DNA of 64,000 bases from Loxodes magnus (lineage: Eukaryota > Ciliophora > Karyorelictea > Loxodida > Loxodidae): the NCBI GenBank assembly GCA_946699065.1, contig CAMPDV010001232.1, positions 1-64,000 on the forward strand. Direction: 5' to 3'. Shown in pieces: positions 11,201 through 24,707 of the stretch. Position 1 is the stretch's first letter. Each line of letters opens with the position of its first letter. A program made the position numbers and the translations under genes. The notes under the pieces were generated by a model that ran no database searches, was not told the origin of the DNA, and saw only the letters and a list, made by a program, of their open reading frames with translations.

Positions 11201-13439
11201 AAATTTTTTTGTTATTAAATTTTATAAAACTTACTCATTTATAATTACAAATTATAAGCTAAAATAATATTATTATAATAATAGTATTTATAATTTATTT
11301 AGGTATCTTATATTTATTATTTTTATAAATTTAATTTCATAGAAAAATAATTAATAATAATTAGTATTTAATAATTAATGCAATTGTTTCTAATTTAAAA
11401 TTAAAATTAAAGTTGTCTAATTATAGGTTTAAGAGATAGGAAAATGTTAATTGTTTTTGATTAAAATAGGAAATTAAAATAAGATAAATTATTTATTTAT
11501 AAAATAAATTATATCAATAGAGTATAAATCCCTTCTTATTTTTAGTTTCAAATATCCCTTTCTATTAAAAATCATTTTTAAACATTTTCGACGAAACTAA
11601 TTGCAAAAGTATCTTTTGTAATCAATTAAAAACTCTATCAAGTTGATAAGTAGTATTTATACTTTTATCGAAGATAATTTTTTTCTAAATATATTATAGC
11701 AAGTGGTTATCATACTTTCAAATATATATAAAAATTAAAATATAAATTACTAGCATTTAAAGCCTTTGTATTATAAAAAAATGTATTTTATAGAAATTAA
11801 TTTAAACAAGAAATTATAAAGTAAATAAATAATATAATAAATACTTTTACATCATGGATGGATTCTTTTTATCTATTATAAAAATATTTAATTTCTTATT
11901 ATATATTAAAATAATATATTTTTATATTTTACAAAATAGTTTTAATTAATTTTTCATTAAACTTTAGCAAAATCTTTATAAATTAAAAAATATTTAGATA
12001 TAAAATTTAAAATATTTAATTTGTAAAATGATTAAAAATGTAATAAAACTATAATATTATTTTAAGCTATAATTAGAAATTAAAGAAAGTATAAAATTTA
12101 TGTATCCTATTTAAAATGATAGTTACTTCTTACTTAATTTTAAACTAGAATTTACAATAACTGCTAATTTTTTATTATTATAATTATCTATATTATAAAA
12201 TAAATATAAATTATATTAGCTTAATTATATTAATAAAAATACAAAAAAATGACTGAGGAAATAAAGTAAATCTTAGTATTAAAAAAGAAGATATTAATAA
12301 GATTTAAATTATTATATTTAATTAATTTTAATTTTATATTACTTTATTATAGTATAAATATATAAAATTAATTCTTTTTACCATCAAAGATAATTAACTT
12401 TAATTTTTAACTATATGCAATATATCACAAATATTATATATATATACACTTTATATTCATAAACAAAAATAATTTATTTAAAAATTATAGTTTATAAATA
12501 TTATAATACTTTATCACTTTTAATTATATTATATTTAAAATACAATGTTTCATAGATTAAATGGAATGTAAATTTGATAATCATTAGTATAATTTGCCTT
12601 TTTATTTAAAAGTAAAAGTTTATTTGTTAGTTTAATTATTTACCCTCCTAACTGTTTTGCCTGTCTTATAGTTAATCTTGCAACTTATTTCTTTCTACAG
12701 ATTTATTTAAAGATTAATGAAAGAAAAAATAAATATGCTAGTATATAAAACTTATTCTACATTATTTGATTATTATGCTAAAACATAGATACTTAACCTA
12801 GAAATAATATATTGCTTTATATTATATGATAATTAAATTCTAGTCAGATTTAATTAATTTTACATTTAAAAAACTTAACACTTTCTTAATTTAGACTCAT
12901 AAATTAAAAATCTTTATAACTTTATAATATTAGCAATTTGGTATAAAGTTGTAATGTATTTATATAAAATGTAGATTTTAGTTAAAAATTTATAAATTAA
13001 AATAAAAGATAAAAGACTAATTCTGATTAATTAGTTATCTATCTTGTTATTAATTAAACTACTAATAAAACATATTAATAGAGCTAGTAACTTTCTTCTA
13101 AATTATTAATATTTTTATAATAATTCTATAATTTTTAAACCGCAATTTATAATATCTTTCGAACAAATATAGTAATTAAATATTATATTATAAATGATTT
13201 AAATATAATATCAAACCATAAAATATTTTTATAAATATTAAAAGTAAATATTAATATTTTTCAGTTTTTAATTATTTTAAATGCTCACTAGCTTTATTTT
13301 ATTATTTTCTTTATTTATTCTATCATCTTGTTAAAAGGCTTAAGTTATCTTTTTTTATATTTTAATTAATTATCTCTACTTTTTAAGATAAGAGAACTTT
13401 GAGTGATTTATCTTAACTAAATATATTTATTAAAATTAA
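8236..13439. other. 5.2 kb AT-rich spacer, no gene recognised
   Basis: Over 80% A+T. Two textures alternate: plain A/T runs, and stretches rich in CTAATA/TTAGTA words (about 8.6-10.0 and 12.6-13.3 kb). No conserved motif, tRNA-like cloverleaf or long TGA-free frame with natural composition was seen on either strand. Confidence 0.5.
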
Positions 13440-14940
13440 GTAAAATATAATTTAATTTTTTTGATCTTGCAAAAATGAATTTAATCCTTTCCTCTTCTAA
13501 TTACTTATTTGCTCAATTTAACCTGTATTTTCGACTAGGATTAATATTTCATTTTTGAGATTATAGGGAGATTTGACTGACAATTCGCTTATTTAAAGTT
13601 TTTTATTATTTTTTATATAAAAAATCTTACAATTTTTGTTCAATTAAGTCAAAAATTTTAAATTTATATCCTAGAGACAGATATAACATTAATTTCACTT
13701 TCTTATCCTCAAAATTATTGTGATTTAATTTATCTTTCTTATCCATCTCTGATAACAATCTAATTTACCGAATTTATTTATTTACATCAAAATTGATCTT
13801 CATTCAAGCTTTGCTTAATTCTAAAAAAGACAATTTCTATAAGAACTGAGATGTTTAATCTTATTATGATCTAAGCAATCATTACCCTCAAGAACTTCCT
13901 TAATTTACTATTTTAAATGTTTTTCTAATTTCATTAAGCCAATTTGATTTTTAATTTGAGCTTAGTATACTACTCAAGAAATATGAATAATAAAGCATAA
14001 AAATATCTGTAAGCTGCTTCAAAACTTACACAGTCTTTTCTGCTTATAAAATATTTCGATTATGGAAAGAATTAGTATTATGATGTATTAGTGACTATAG
14101 CAATTTATTATTAAATAACAAAAAAATTTGATTCATTTTGCCTTATAATAGCATCTGTATTGAAAAACAAAGGTTTTTTTTCAAATCCATGAGATCAACT
14201 TATCTTATTTAAAATGTAAGGTTAAATCTCTAGAAATTGACCTCAAAAGGAAAAATTTGTCTAACTTATTTCTACCTTTCTTCAAATTGAAAATGCAAGA
14301 AATAAACTTTAGGCAGGAAATCTAATAGAACGGCATGCTATTTTGCATTAAATCGGTTTTAATGCAATTAAGTGCCTATTTAGGTAAAAAACTCTATGAT
14401 ATCTTATCAGACTAATAATCTAAAAAATGTAATTAAAACTTAGAATGGGTTAATTAGAGCAGCTTCAAAATTAGACTCACTTTTCATTAAAGGTTGGTAA
14501 ATCTGTAAAATTAATTGGCTAAAGCTGCTAAAAGGTACCGATAAAAGCTGCAATCACAAGAAAATTCGTTTCTTTACTTAAAAAACTTTTCTTGTAATAA
14601 AATAGGAAATCTAAAGCAAGAGTAAATGATGAGGTTTTAAAGACTATGACATACGAATATGAGAGAAAGAGGTATATTATGAGATGTAAGTACTTAAAGA
14701 CAAGGCTCAAATTTAGAAAGGAAAAATTATCTGATTTTTACTGCCATTTTATCTTAATTATTTTAAAAGAGAAATAAAATCAATGCGCAAGATGTGTTGC
14801 TCAATTAAACTATATAATATATTAATAAACTCTATATCTAATTTTAATAAAGCTTTCAAAAAGCCATAAAATATTAAAGCTATGTAAATAAATAAACTTA
14901 AGCTTAATATAATCCTACCTAAATTAGTTCCTATCATCAT
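13440..14940 (-). CDS. Membrane-protein-like gene, unknown function, in two or three frames
   Basis: Three minus-strand segments read as natural protein. The N-terminal part from an ATG at 14940 is strongly hydrophobic (SLSLFIYIALIFYGFL), a likely membrane segment. From about 14745 to 13960 a second frame runs open for about 260 codons with blocks such as NEKWVQFWSCSNQ, FSFWGQFLEIQPY and ISWSHGFEKKPLFF. Trp is written TGA at 14477, 14465, 14282, 14243 and 14195. A third frame continues from about 13960 to 13440 (KEVLEGNDCLDHNKIKHLSS, CYQRWIRKIN), with TGA-Trp at 13800 and 13695. Frame changes at about 14750 and 13960 could be introns or indels. A hydrophobic anchor near the N-terminus followed by a large soluble domain recalls many ciliate 'transmembrane protein' genes. 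I could not name a family. Confidence 0.5.
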
Positions 14941-16125
14941 GATTTAATAGTTTTTAAATTTAAAATAATATTATTAACTAAACTAAGCTTTTTTAACTAT
15001 TTTTCCATCCTTTTATATCTACTTTAACACTTAAATGTCAAGTTTCTGATTTTTTTAAAAATTAAAAGGATTTTTTTGCTAAATGAAAATTCTTAGACAA
15101 TTTTAAGGAATAGATTCTTAAATCTTTTTTATCCCAATTCTCTATTTATTCAATCTGATTATTCATTACAATTAAGTAGCAATTATTTACTTTAATATGT
15201 TAGTATGTTTAGTGAAAAGATATAAAGTGAATAATATAGAATAGGGATTAGAGAGTTATATATAGTTGTGATACAGATGATAAGTGTATGCTAACCTTTT
15301 ATTAATAGTTAAAAGGTATGAAAATGGATATTGAGTTGTGTAAAAGAAAATTACTATATTACTTTAAAACATTCTTTATCATACTAACATTTTCATATAA
15401 TTTTTGCCCTTTAACTTAAGCTCATCTAATTATATAATAATTATTCTAACAAAAGTGGAAATAAACCTATTTTTGGCTGTAATGGTTGCCTAATAAAAGA
15501 AAGTTTAAAATAATATTGTAACTTAAGTTTTAGTTAATAGATATATAGAGATAATTAATTACTTTTTATTAATTCTATTATATAGCATTATAATTCTAAA
15601 CATCATTACTTATATTCATTACTTTCATTATTTATCAACTTACCATTTTATCTATTATTACTATCATCTACTAAGATATTTTCCTTCTATCTCATTCAGC
15701 TTCTAAGTTTCTATATATTAAACTCTAAGTTATTCTAAAGTAAATAAAAACTAATTTAATCTACCTAATAAGCACTAATTCTTATAGCTTATGAACTAGT
15801 ACATTATTAAATTTAATATATCTACTACCAATCATCTACAATCCTACTTCTTTCAATCTATTTATCATTTCTTTATTATCAACGTTTTAACTATACCCTT
15901 TAATAATAAATTTATTAATTATCATATTTAAGCTTTCAATCAGCATTCTCTTATATTAATTTAATATAAATAAAATTATTTTTAAGCATTGTTATAAAGA
16001 TGCTATAAACATTCTTATTAATCATTCTTATTTTCTCTTACATTTTAAAATTCCTTTCTCTTTTAATTTACATTACCTAAGTTAGTCCAATACTCTTTTT
16101 ACTTTATATTAACTCTAGTTTTAAA
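14941..16125. other. Intergenic AT-rich stretch
   Basis: Lies between the divergent genes at 14.9 kb (minus) and 16.1 kb (plus), so it may hold both promoters. It contains a hairpin at about 15294-15318 (ACCTTTTA...TTAAAAGGT) and a T/C-rich stretch rich in CTA words at 15.5-16.1 kb. No protein motif was seen. Confidence 0.4.
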
Positions 16126-19100
16126 ATGTAAGAGGCTCCTATTATCAAATTAGGAGTTAATATTTGTAATTATATCCTATTAATCATTGAGACTAGAACT
16201 CACTTCCTAGCAGCATTCGAGAAATTTTCTTAGAGAGTAATTAGATTAAACTCTGCTCTACTAAGATTCCTTAAAATCTTGAGGTGCTTTAACTCAGAAT
16301 AACAAGTTAACTTTTATTCTTCTAATAAGTTTGATTTTAGACTCACTTATTAGGTTGTAAATGAACTTAATCTGATTTATTTATTTAGACAAAGCCCATG
16401 AGTTTTGAAAGTTTTAAGAGCCATATCTCGGCTATAATTTAAAGTGATAACTAGATAGACCAGCTCAAAAACTTTAGTCAGAGGAAGTTATTTAATGAAT
16501 TGCAATTGTTTAAGTAGTAGAGAGCATACCCTAATTATTACCAAGACTAGATAGTTTAGAGATTTTAATATAAATTGGAATTAACTGTCTTAGCTTAAAC
16601 TGCCTAAGGCTTTAAGTTTTAAAATTTTGATCAAACAATGTGAGCCATCTGGAGTTTTAGTAAAAGGCTATAGATCTTACTGTCCAATCTGAGAAGGAGA
16701 ACTGCTTGAAGAAGATGAACTGAATAGGAAATATCACAAACCTAGTAAGTAAAAACTTAATAGAAGATTAATATAATAGATAGATAATACCTGATCATTA
16801 TTTTAGTAGAAGCAAAGGTAAAGCTATCGCATATCTGAATATATGAGATAGATATCTAATAATGCTATTTTCTAACTTTGCAGAATCTCAACTTAAATCA
16901 AAATCACATCTAAGATTTCCCATTATCAACTCCAAGAAGCTGATAAAACTGATAGTTAGACAAAACTAAATCTTTAAAGTTTTTTGAAATGCTGATTTCT
17001 TAAAGTTGTCAGAAATTTAATTTTCCTTAAACTAATTAAAAGGCTGAAAAATTTGGATAGTTATACTTAGTTGTAGTGCTTGAGGTTTCATATTATAAAA
17101 GTGAATCTTAAGAGAAAGAGCTCATTAAGATGTAAAGTTTGATTTTCCTTGAAAAGATATACTTATGATAAAATCGATTTGATTGTAAGTATTGCCAATT
17201 TTAAAGTAGATGCTAAAACTCTTAAAATAGAAAGTCAGCTAAGAGACAGTAAAATTAGAAAGCATGAGTAACAAAATAAAAATTAGAGCTTTAATCAATC
17301 TAGTTTAAGAACAAGTTAGAGTAACTAAATTATAATATAGTATGAAAGGATTAAAACCTTAGATTAGGATTAAATAGATGAAAAGAAAAACAAGAACTTA
17401 AATATATGGCTGGAAATCTTGCTGATCTACTAAGGGAGAAGATTAAAATCTGCAAGCTATTAAGAAAATTCTTAGTAAAAGTTAAATAACTTAAAGTATG
17501 CTAATTAGTAGCTTTCAAAAGGCTAATATCACCTATAGCTGAAAATTAGACTAATTCCAAGAGATGGGTAAGATTATTTTAAATCCTTTCAGAAAGCTAA
17601 GATCCGTTTCACCTATGGAGATCTTCATTTCATCCATACTTATTAAGAAATTAAAAAGACTAAGGATTTTTAAAGCTTCATGGTTATCAAAATTTAGCAC
17701 TATCATAATTGAAAGCATAACTGAACAGACTTAAGATTGGAATGAAATAGTAGCTCTAAAATATAAAGAAGAACTCAATGAAATAAAGCTAAATTACATT
17801 AGATATTTGTTTAAAAGCATCAAAGAGACATATACAGAAAAATCTAAGTCTTATTTTCAACAAGCAAGTTAGAATACTATTGGCATGTAATGTGATGCAG
17901 CTTGATCATCAAATATATAAACTGAAGATTTACAACTTAAGTTTATCACTAGGAAGATTTTCTGGAATTTTTTGAACAGAGCAATTTGGAAATAAATAAG
18001 GTTTAACCAATCTTCAAAGATAAAATTAAACTAATGAGTAGATATAGAAAAAGTAAGTGAGGTAAAGCAGCTAGATATAGACAAATTAAGCTCTGCTATC
18101 CCGGAAGAACTAAGTAAAAGAAAATTTAAAAAATTTATAAAATTTACGAGTTTCAAAATAATTAAACTAAAAAGAGTAATAATAGAGAAGTAGTCAACGT
18201 TTGTAATTAGAAGCATTATGAGGATAATACAGAATATTTTTAAATTTTTCTTTACTATCTCCAGATCTACTTGGAGATATTAATTAAAGTAAAGTAATAA
18301 ATTTAGAAAAAAATAATGATAATCAAAATATAAGCGACAGGTTGAATAGTAAAAGAAGCTATGATAAAAAATAATAAAATTTAAAGAATCAAAAAGTAAG
18401 ATTGGTTCAAGAGTTTTTCAGTAATAAGTTCTCAGATTCAGTTAAATTTAGAAAGCCATTTAAATTCTTATTTACAAAACAGATATACTAGTATAAAAAA
18501 CTCCTTAAGTTTTATAAAGCCTATAACAATATTAGAGAGAAAAGGGATTCAATTTATGCTATATGATTAAATTGTTCAGAAAAAATCTGTCTATTCTATT
18601 AACTTAAGCTAAACATCCAAGAAATTAGGGATATATAGAAAGTTAACGAATGCTAAGATAAAAGAAATGGTAATAAGAAAGAGGTAAAGAAGCATACTTT
18701 GGCTTAAGGATATAATATCAATAAGAATGTCTTGTATGAAAAGTTCCTCGTCTACCTTGTTCAAATAGAACCTTGAAAAAAAAGCTAAAAAGTAATAGCA
18801 TATGACTTTAAAAGAAACTTCAGTATCTAGAAAAAATATAAAGTATATTGGTTGAATTAAAAAAGAAAGATTTATGCATAAAATACTAAGAAAATCTAAA
18901 ATTATCAAAGTAAAATATTAAATAGCTGTTTATTAAAGAAAGAAAATCGAGATATCTACTAAGGAAAAAAGGAAATAAAAGGAAAAAGAGCTTTCTAGAT
19001 TGTAGAGATATATGTAGTAGAGTTTAAATTCACAGATCATTAGATTATTGATTTAGCACTTCAAGATGTTCTAAACTGTTTGAAATAAAAATAGATTGAT

Positions 19101-19550
19101 GAGTACTAAAAGTTAATTTGTTTAGATAAAAAGAGCCTAAAAAGTTTTTAAATTCAGAGAAAGTCTTGAATAAAGATGCTAGTTGTTAATTAAAAAAATG
19201 AAGTGATAGTCATCAAACACGATCAAATGGTAGATTTACTCGTCTAATTAAAAGAACTAAAGTAGACATATTTTTTGAATCAAAATATGTTTATATTACA
19301 AGGTAAATTTCTACCTTTAAAGATTTAGAAGTGAAGCAATATAATTTAAACTATCGATAAATCACAAGCAAAGACTTTATACATATTCTCTTTCAATAAT
19401 TTTTTCAATCGAGCTGTTAAAGCTTCCTGAGAATTAACATCATTTTGGTATGCATGGTAAATTTTTTATATATAGGATTAAGAAATTATAAGAACTTTTA
19501 TTTCTTTATCAACGATATCACCAAGAAGGTTTTAAATATGAGTAATTTAA
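16126..19550 (+). CDS. Large unidentified protein, at least two exons
   Basis: The ATG at 16126 opens a frame of 206 codons (MQEAPIIKLGVNICNYILL; later CEPSGVLVKGYRSYCPIW). It then meets a canonical GTAAGT donor at 16745. Splicing to a TTTGCAG acceptor at 16883 restores the same reading and the frame stays open to about 18.25 kb, about 670 codons in all. In-frame TGAs (16399, 16690, 16985, 17423, 17540, 17903, 18035) give Trp in plausible surroundings such as CPIWEGE, YGWKSCWSTKG, DAAWSS and NQWVDIEKV. From about 18.4 to 19.54 kb another frame continues with natural sequence (KKYKVYWLNQKRKIY, FTDHQIIDLALQDVLN). A second intron or an indel therefore lies at 18.25-18.4 kb. No family was recognised. 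The length and Cys/Trp clusters could fit a transposase or an organism-specific protein, but that is not shown. Confidence 0.5.
16745..16883 (+). other. Probable spliceosomal intron (139 nt)
   Basis: Starts GTAAGT and ends TTTTCTAACTTTGCAG, a textbook pyrimidine-rich acceptor with a possible CTAAC branch site. Removing it joins codon phase 1 on both sides and keeps one open frame over more than 600 codons. The internal sequence is more AT-rich than the exons. Confidence 0.55.
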
Positions 19551-19662
19551 TATTTTATTGTATAGGTAAAATAGCAAAGAATTGAATGATACTCAGTCTT
19601 TAAAGTATTTAATTATAAAAAAAAGCTTAGCAGGGTAATAAAAGATTACACCTATAAATTAT

Positions 19663-20405
19663 ATGAACTAATTAACATAAACGCTAACTGAATTTCTTCT
19701 GTTTACGAAAATTTCAGAATATTTGAGCAAATAATAAACTCTTAATATGGATTCAACGTTTCACGGAAGTCCCTTGAGCTACGATAGCTTTAAGCAATTT
19801 AAGGAAGCAAGTATAGCAGAAAGACATAAACCTAAACTAATTTTCTTTGGCAAAGGAATAGTAAATTCTTTCATTGAATATTTACTAGATAATCTTGCCT
19901 GGGAACATGAGAAAATGAACTACTAAGCTTCAATAATTGTAAAGAGAAGAAATATATAAACTTCATTGAGAAAAACTTTCTTCCAGGCGTCTAAATCTAT
20001 TTTCTTTCCAACAAAGAGAGTTAACTCAGTTTTCTATTCTTAAATCTGATTAGCATGGCAAGCTCTAAACAAATGGACATTCTTCTTATATATCAGCTTA
20101 AGCACTTTCTATAATACTCTTCTTTTTAATGGGTTTAAAATAATTAAATTATCTTCATATGTTTATAATTTACTTGTCAAATAAGGTTCTGACTTGTCCT
20201 CAGTCGCTTTCTTAGGATAAAGATAAATTAAAAGGAAAAAATTTTAATTTTTAAGGGATTGCCAGTTACTCAAGTAAAGGTTAATCAAGATCAACAACCT
20301 TGAAGTGAAAATGTTTTTAAGTTCTAGACTAGTGCATAGGCCTTTTTACTAAAGTAAAGCATTCTCTTAGTTTATTGAACTAGAATTATGAGACAATTAG
20401 TAGTG
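19663..20405 (+). CDS. Unidentified coding block, probably the 3' part of the 16.1 kb gene
   Basis: A single frame of about 245 codons with natural composition. Blocks include MDSTFHGSPLSYDSFKQF, KPKLIFFGKGIVNSFIEYLL, IWLAWQALNKWTFF and DCQLLKQRLIKINNL. Two Trp are written TGA (about 20048 and near 20388) and others TGG. The possible ATG at 19663 has no strong upstream stop. The same strand and a gap of only about 110 bp suggest it is the C-terminal portion of the preceding gene after a further intron. The frame ends around the TAA-TGA at about 20440. No domain was recognised. Confidence 0.5.
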
Positions 20406-20449
20406 CTTGAATAACTTGTATTTTTGGAGTATCAATTAATGATTAAATT

Positions 20450-21980
20450 TCTTCTTTTTAATTACTTAATATAATACAGCTTTATCATAGTTAAGACACC
20501 CTAGGTTTAAGTATAGATACTAGCTATCTAATTACTATTGAATATTAAAATAGGAAGTAATAAAAATTGCTGATTATTAGTATCCTACTAATAATTGTAA
20601 TATAACTGAAATAAGCTTTATACTAGTAATTGATAAGCTAATAATTAGCATCTACTTTGAACATCTAGCTTTAAATATTGATAAGCTTACTTAAATAATG
20701 TACATTTAGATTTTAAATTAAACAAATAAAGGCATAAGTTATTAGTGTCCTAGTTATTACTTATATTTATATAATATCTTTTAGATAATTTTTCAATCTA
20801 TTATTTCAAAGTATCCTTAGCTAATTAATGTAAGAATTTTAGACTTATAAAAGCTAATTAAATTCCATAAGAGAAGCATACAAAGATACTAAACTATTAC
20901 ATTCAAGCTTTCAAAATGGAATAATATTTCTCTTGGTGTTTTGCTTAAATGAATTAGAACATTAGAAGGATTAATAATTTACTCATTCACTATTCTTAAA
21001 ATATTCCTTTAGTTATTTACTAACATTTAATAACTAACCCATCAAGCACTGCCAACATTATAAACAAGTTTCAGTAAGCAACGTTTCTATTAAGCATAAC
21101 TATCTTTTAAAAGGATTATATTATGGGAGATCTTAAGATACAAATAATAAAGGAGATTGAGAATATAAAATAGATTTTTTAGAGCTTGAGATTAAATAAC
21201 TAAATGCTAATATTAGTATTACTTGATTAGCTATAAGAACAATCTTTAAATTGTAGTCCTAACACTATTAATATTAACCTTACTTGCTATAAAGCTATTT
21301 AATCCTAATAATACTTCTATTGCTTATTAATATTTTACCTCTAATATCATTCTTTTATATTTAACATTAAATATATACCAGTCTAAGTTTTTACTCTCAT
21401 TTCAATAGTAATCAATCAAGCTTCTAACAAACTTACACAAAAAGGCTAAACTCTAATCTAAATTTTTACCTGCTTTTGAAGACTATTACAAAGAAAATAA
21501 ATCTTAATAGAAAAGTAGAGTGTCTAAGATAATTGCTGAAACTAAATTAACTAATGCTATTTAAATAAAGCTTCAAAACATTATTAAGAGACAACTAGAT
21601 TTATTATTAAGCTAATTTCCTTAAGACATCGCTTGAGAATAGAAGGAGCATTATATTGGTAAAAATAAAAAACTTTATTTTAAGACTAGAGATCTTAGAT
21701 TAAATTCAGTCCCTCTATGATACATAAAATGTATAATAAGTAGAATAAATACATTAAAAAGGATTAAATAGAAGTTAATAGAAAGTTGAAGTTTTGTAGT
21801 GTAAAGTAGATTCAATTAGATAACTGCTAGAGAGTCAAAAGATGGGAGTGATTAAGATTATAAATAAATCTAAAACCTTAGTATTAAACTGTAGTTAAAT
21901 AAGAGATTTATTTTTGGAGAGCAGAGGGTCTTAAAAGGTATATATTTATCAAATAAGGTAATATGACTAAATTATACTCC
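20450..21980. other. AT-rich intergenic stretch with a perfect hairpin
   Basis: Rich in TAGCTAATAATTAG-type words. A perfect 10-bp stem with a 3-nt loop lies at 20573-20595 (ATTATTAGTA, TCC, TACTAATAAT). Being between the convergent ends of the plus-strand gene and the minus-strand Pmp-like gene, it could act as a shared 3' region. No protein motif was seen. Confidence 0.4.
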
Positions 21981-21989
21981 TATAAACAG

Positions 21990-24360
21990 TATTTTAGGAC
22001 TAGTATATTGAACTGCCTTACTCTACTCCTGTATTTTTAGTAAATATGCAATGATAAAAGACGAGAACTCCATCGCTCATTTTAGCAATAGTATCTCCAA
22101 ACTGAGCCTTATTGCTATAGAACGTAGAGTTGTGGATTTCAGTGTAATTGATTTGGTATAATATAATAGCACCACCATATTAAGTGGTACTTGTACCTTT
22201 ACTACCAAGTACGAGTTCTTTACTATAAAGCTAACTTATTTGTTCTTAGTTTGTATGCAAGCTGCACTAATCGCGCTGTTATCTGAACAATATAGGTTTT
22301 CTATTAGAATAGTGTTGAGAGAGTCTAAATAGATCCCAGCAGATATTTAATTTACTTTATTGCTTTAAATTGTGGTATTACCAAAGATAATATTTGAGGG
22401 TTAATCACTAAAAACGCAACAAAAGTACAAGCATTTCCAGAGTAAATTTAAGTTCGTCCTCTATCAAATTGATTGAATCTGTTTCCAGAAACCACCTCCC
22501 CTATTGTTAAGGATTTAGCAGCGATATAAAGAGATTATGGGAGTAACTTTTCTTTGACTAAATTAAATATCCATTGCATATACGATACTTCCTAAATCCT
22601 GAGAAGAGACTATAATATTATTCTAAAATTCGCTGTTCATCAAGTATAAGAAAGTGAAACTCTGCATTCCTTCTACATTTATCAGATAAACTCTTTACTG
22701 AAACTATTTTTTATTACCTTTAAAGGTTACTTTATCAAAGATCAGAACACCTTTATGAGACAGATTGAGTAAATACTAAATATAGTTAATATAGCTAATT
22801 ATCGTATTTTTAAGGATCACCTTTGAAATTTAATTAGCTATTTCCTTAGATTTGGTCGATTTACTATCTGAAGTCGTTTAATTGTAATCCGTTATAATAT
22901 GTTAGTCAACTTCAAGAAACTGCTATAAGAGTCATTGAAGATGCAGCTATTTATTACCAGGTAAGTCAACTAGATATTGTTATCCATGCTAGATAAGAAG
23001 ATTAACCTTCCTTTAATTAACCAGTTCAAGTTGAAAAAAGAATTGACCATTTAAATATTTTTATTAGTTTGAGGTTAATTTAGAGTCAGTAAAGAGAGAA
23101 TGCCAGCTTCTGATGCTTAATATTTAACTAGGGTTGGCAATGATATAGAAGGTATCTATAAGTACATTGTCATTAGTTGCAAATATTATAGCTTAATATT
23201 CATCTGTATTACTAGAAAAAATAGAATTGAAAATACTGAGAGAAATGCCAAAGTCTAGTTAAATAATTGATGGACCTTAGCCAATGCTTGAATGTCAGAG
23301 AATATCGTAATTTATATGATGACACTTTTAAAATATTGGAGATATAGTAATGAAGCATTATTCTGATAGCCATTTATATAATTTTTGGAGAATTAGCTTT
23401 CCTTTATATATAGTAGTATGCTAGGAGTTGATTATCAAAAGGAGAACACATTTTGGGAATTTTATTATTATTAAGGCTATCTATTATCAAAGTATCAAAG
23501 CCTTGGGAGGTAAAGACCTGCAATCATATAACTCCTAAGAAAATCTTGTTATCGCCTTAGAGAGAAGTTCAGTTACAAGTCTATTTCCACCGCTAGATTC
23601 TAGATATCTCTGATTTAAAAAGAAGAAAGCTCGTTTTCTGAGAGATGGTATAGGAAATATTAATTACCATCTGGCTAGTAGTTTAATGAGACTCCAAAAT
23701 ACTTTGCAAAATTTTAAGTTTCGAAGTAAGAATTACCCTTGGATTTTACCTGAAGTAGAGATATTTACAAGTAGTTTTCAATGCTGATAACTGTGGAGCA
23801 TAAGTTGGAAATAAAGTTAGCAATCTGAATGAGTAACTTTTTATTTAAGTTAAATTTAAATCAGGAATCATCTTTCCACTTACCTCCTTATTGATTATTT
23901 TACTATTATGAAAATCCGAACAGAAGAATATAACTAATGTTTTGGATTTAATTCGTTTACTACATGAAGCAAGTGTTTTCCTTGAAGGTCGAATTCTTTG
24001 CATTAGCATTTGGAATAATAGAGTATGAACTAGTTTATAAGGAAATAATGTATCTTGATCTCTGATCTTTGTATCCACCGAAATTATTAGTAAATGAACA
24101 ATTCTCGACATTTACAGTCAGATCTAAAATTTGCTTTGTAAGAACATACTAATAAATATAATTTCCCCGTTCCATGCCAAGTTACTACTAAAGATACAAT
24201 CCTTGAAAAATATTCTAGTTACATAATATAAATAAATAAAAGCTTTATCACTACAACATTAATCATTTTAGAAGCAATTTACGATCTTATTTTTATCAAA
24301 AGTTACTTAGGAGATAGTAATATCATTAGCAAAATAAGTGAAAAGAAAGCCATTTTAAGA
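21990..24360 (-). CDS. Pmp-like beta-helix surface protein, frameshifted
   Basis: Minus-strand translation shows the paired motifs of polymorphic-outer-membrane-protein-like beta-helix repeats, GGAI and FxxN. Near 22030-22200 one reads YGGAIILYQIN, then HNSTFYSNKAQFGDTIAKM, then CIFTKNTGVE. Near 22250-22380 it reads TTIQSNKVNQISAGIYL and ENLYCSDNSAISAACIQ. Further upstream come SGNRFNQFDRGRTQI (about 22450), KESQFSKNYINGYQNN (about 23370) and SSIFSSNTDEYQA (about 23200). Ciliates have large families of such extracellular, often membrane-anchored proteins. The pieces lie in different frames, so several indels or short introns are present. I could not fix a start, a signal peptide or a membrane anchor. 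The boundaries are approximate. Confidence 0.5.
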
Positions 24361-24707
24361 TAGTAGAAGGCTCTAATTCTTTTAGGTATTAAGGTTGATC
24401 TTATGATTTGCGAAATAAATCATGAAAAAAGTTAAGATCAGTTACTGTTCCTTAGTATCATTAAAAGGTTTATACTTTATTACTTCTTAATATAGTTTGC
24501 AGTTAAAAGCACATTTTATTTTTTTATTTTTTTTAATTAAATTTCATATTTTATTAAATTAAATTTTTAAAATATATTTATTTAATATAATTCTATAAAA
24601 ATAATTATATTATAATATTTTATTCATCTTTTATTTTATTATTATTATTATTTAAAGTATATATACGTGGATTTTGTTTAAAAGGAAAAGTTTTTTTAAA
24701 AATTATA

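Noticed and set aside
13840-14720. Plus-strand gene opposite the membrane-protein-like gene
   Set aside because: Plus frames also give some natural-looking stretches, but the minus strand gives a longer single frame with richer residue use and sensible TGA-Trp placement.
18031-18908. Hydrophobic minus-strand ORFs as membrane proteins
   Set aside because: They are complements of a long plus-strand charged frame, which explains their Leu/Ile/Phe content.
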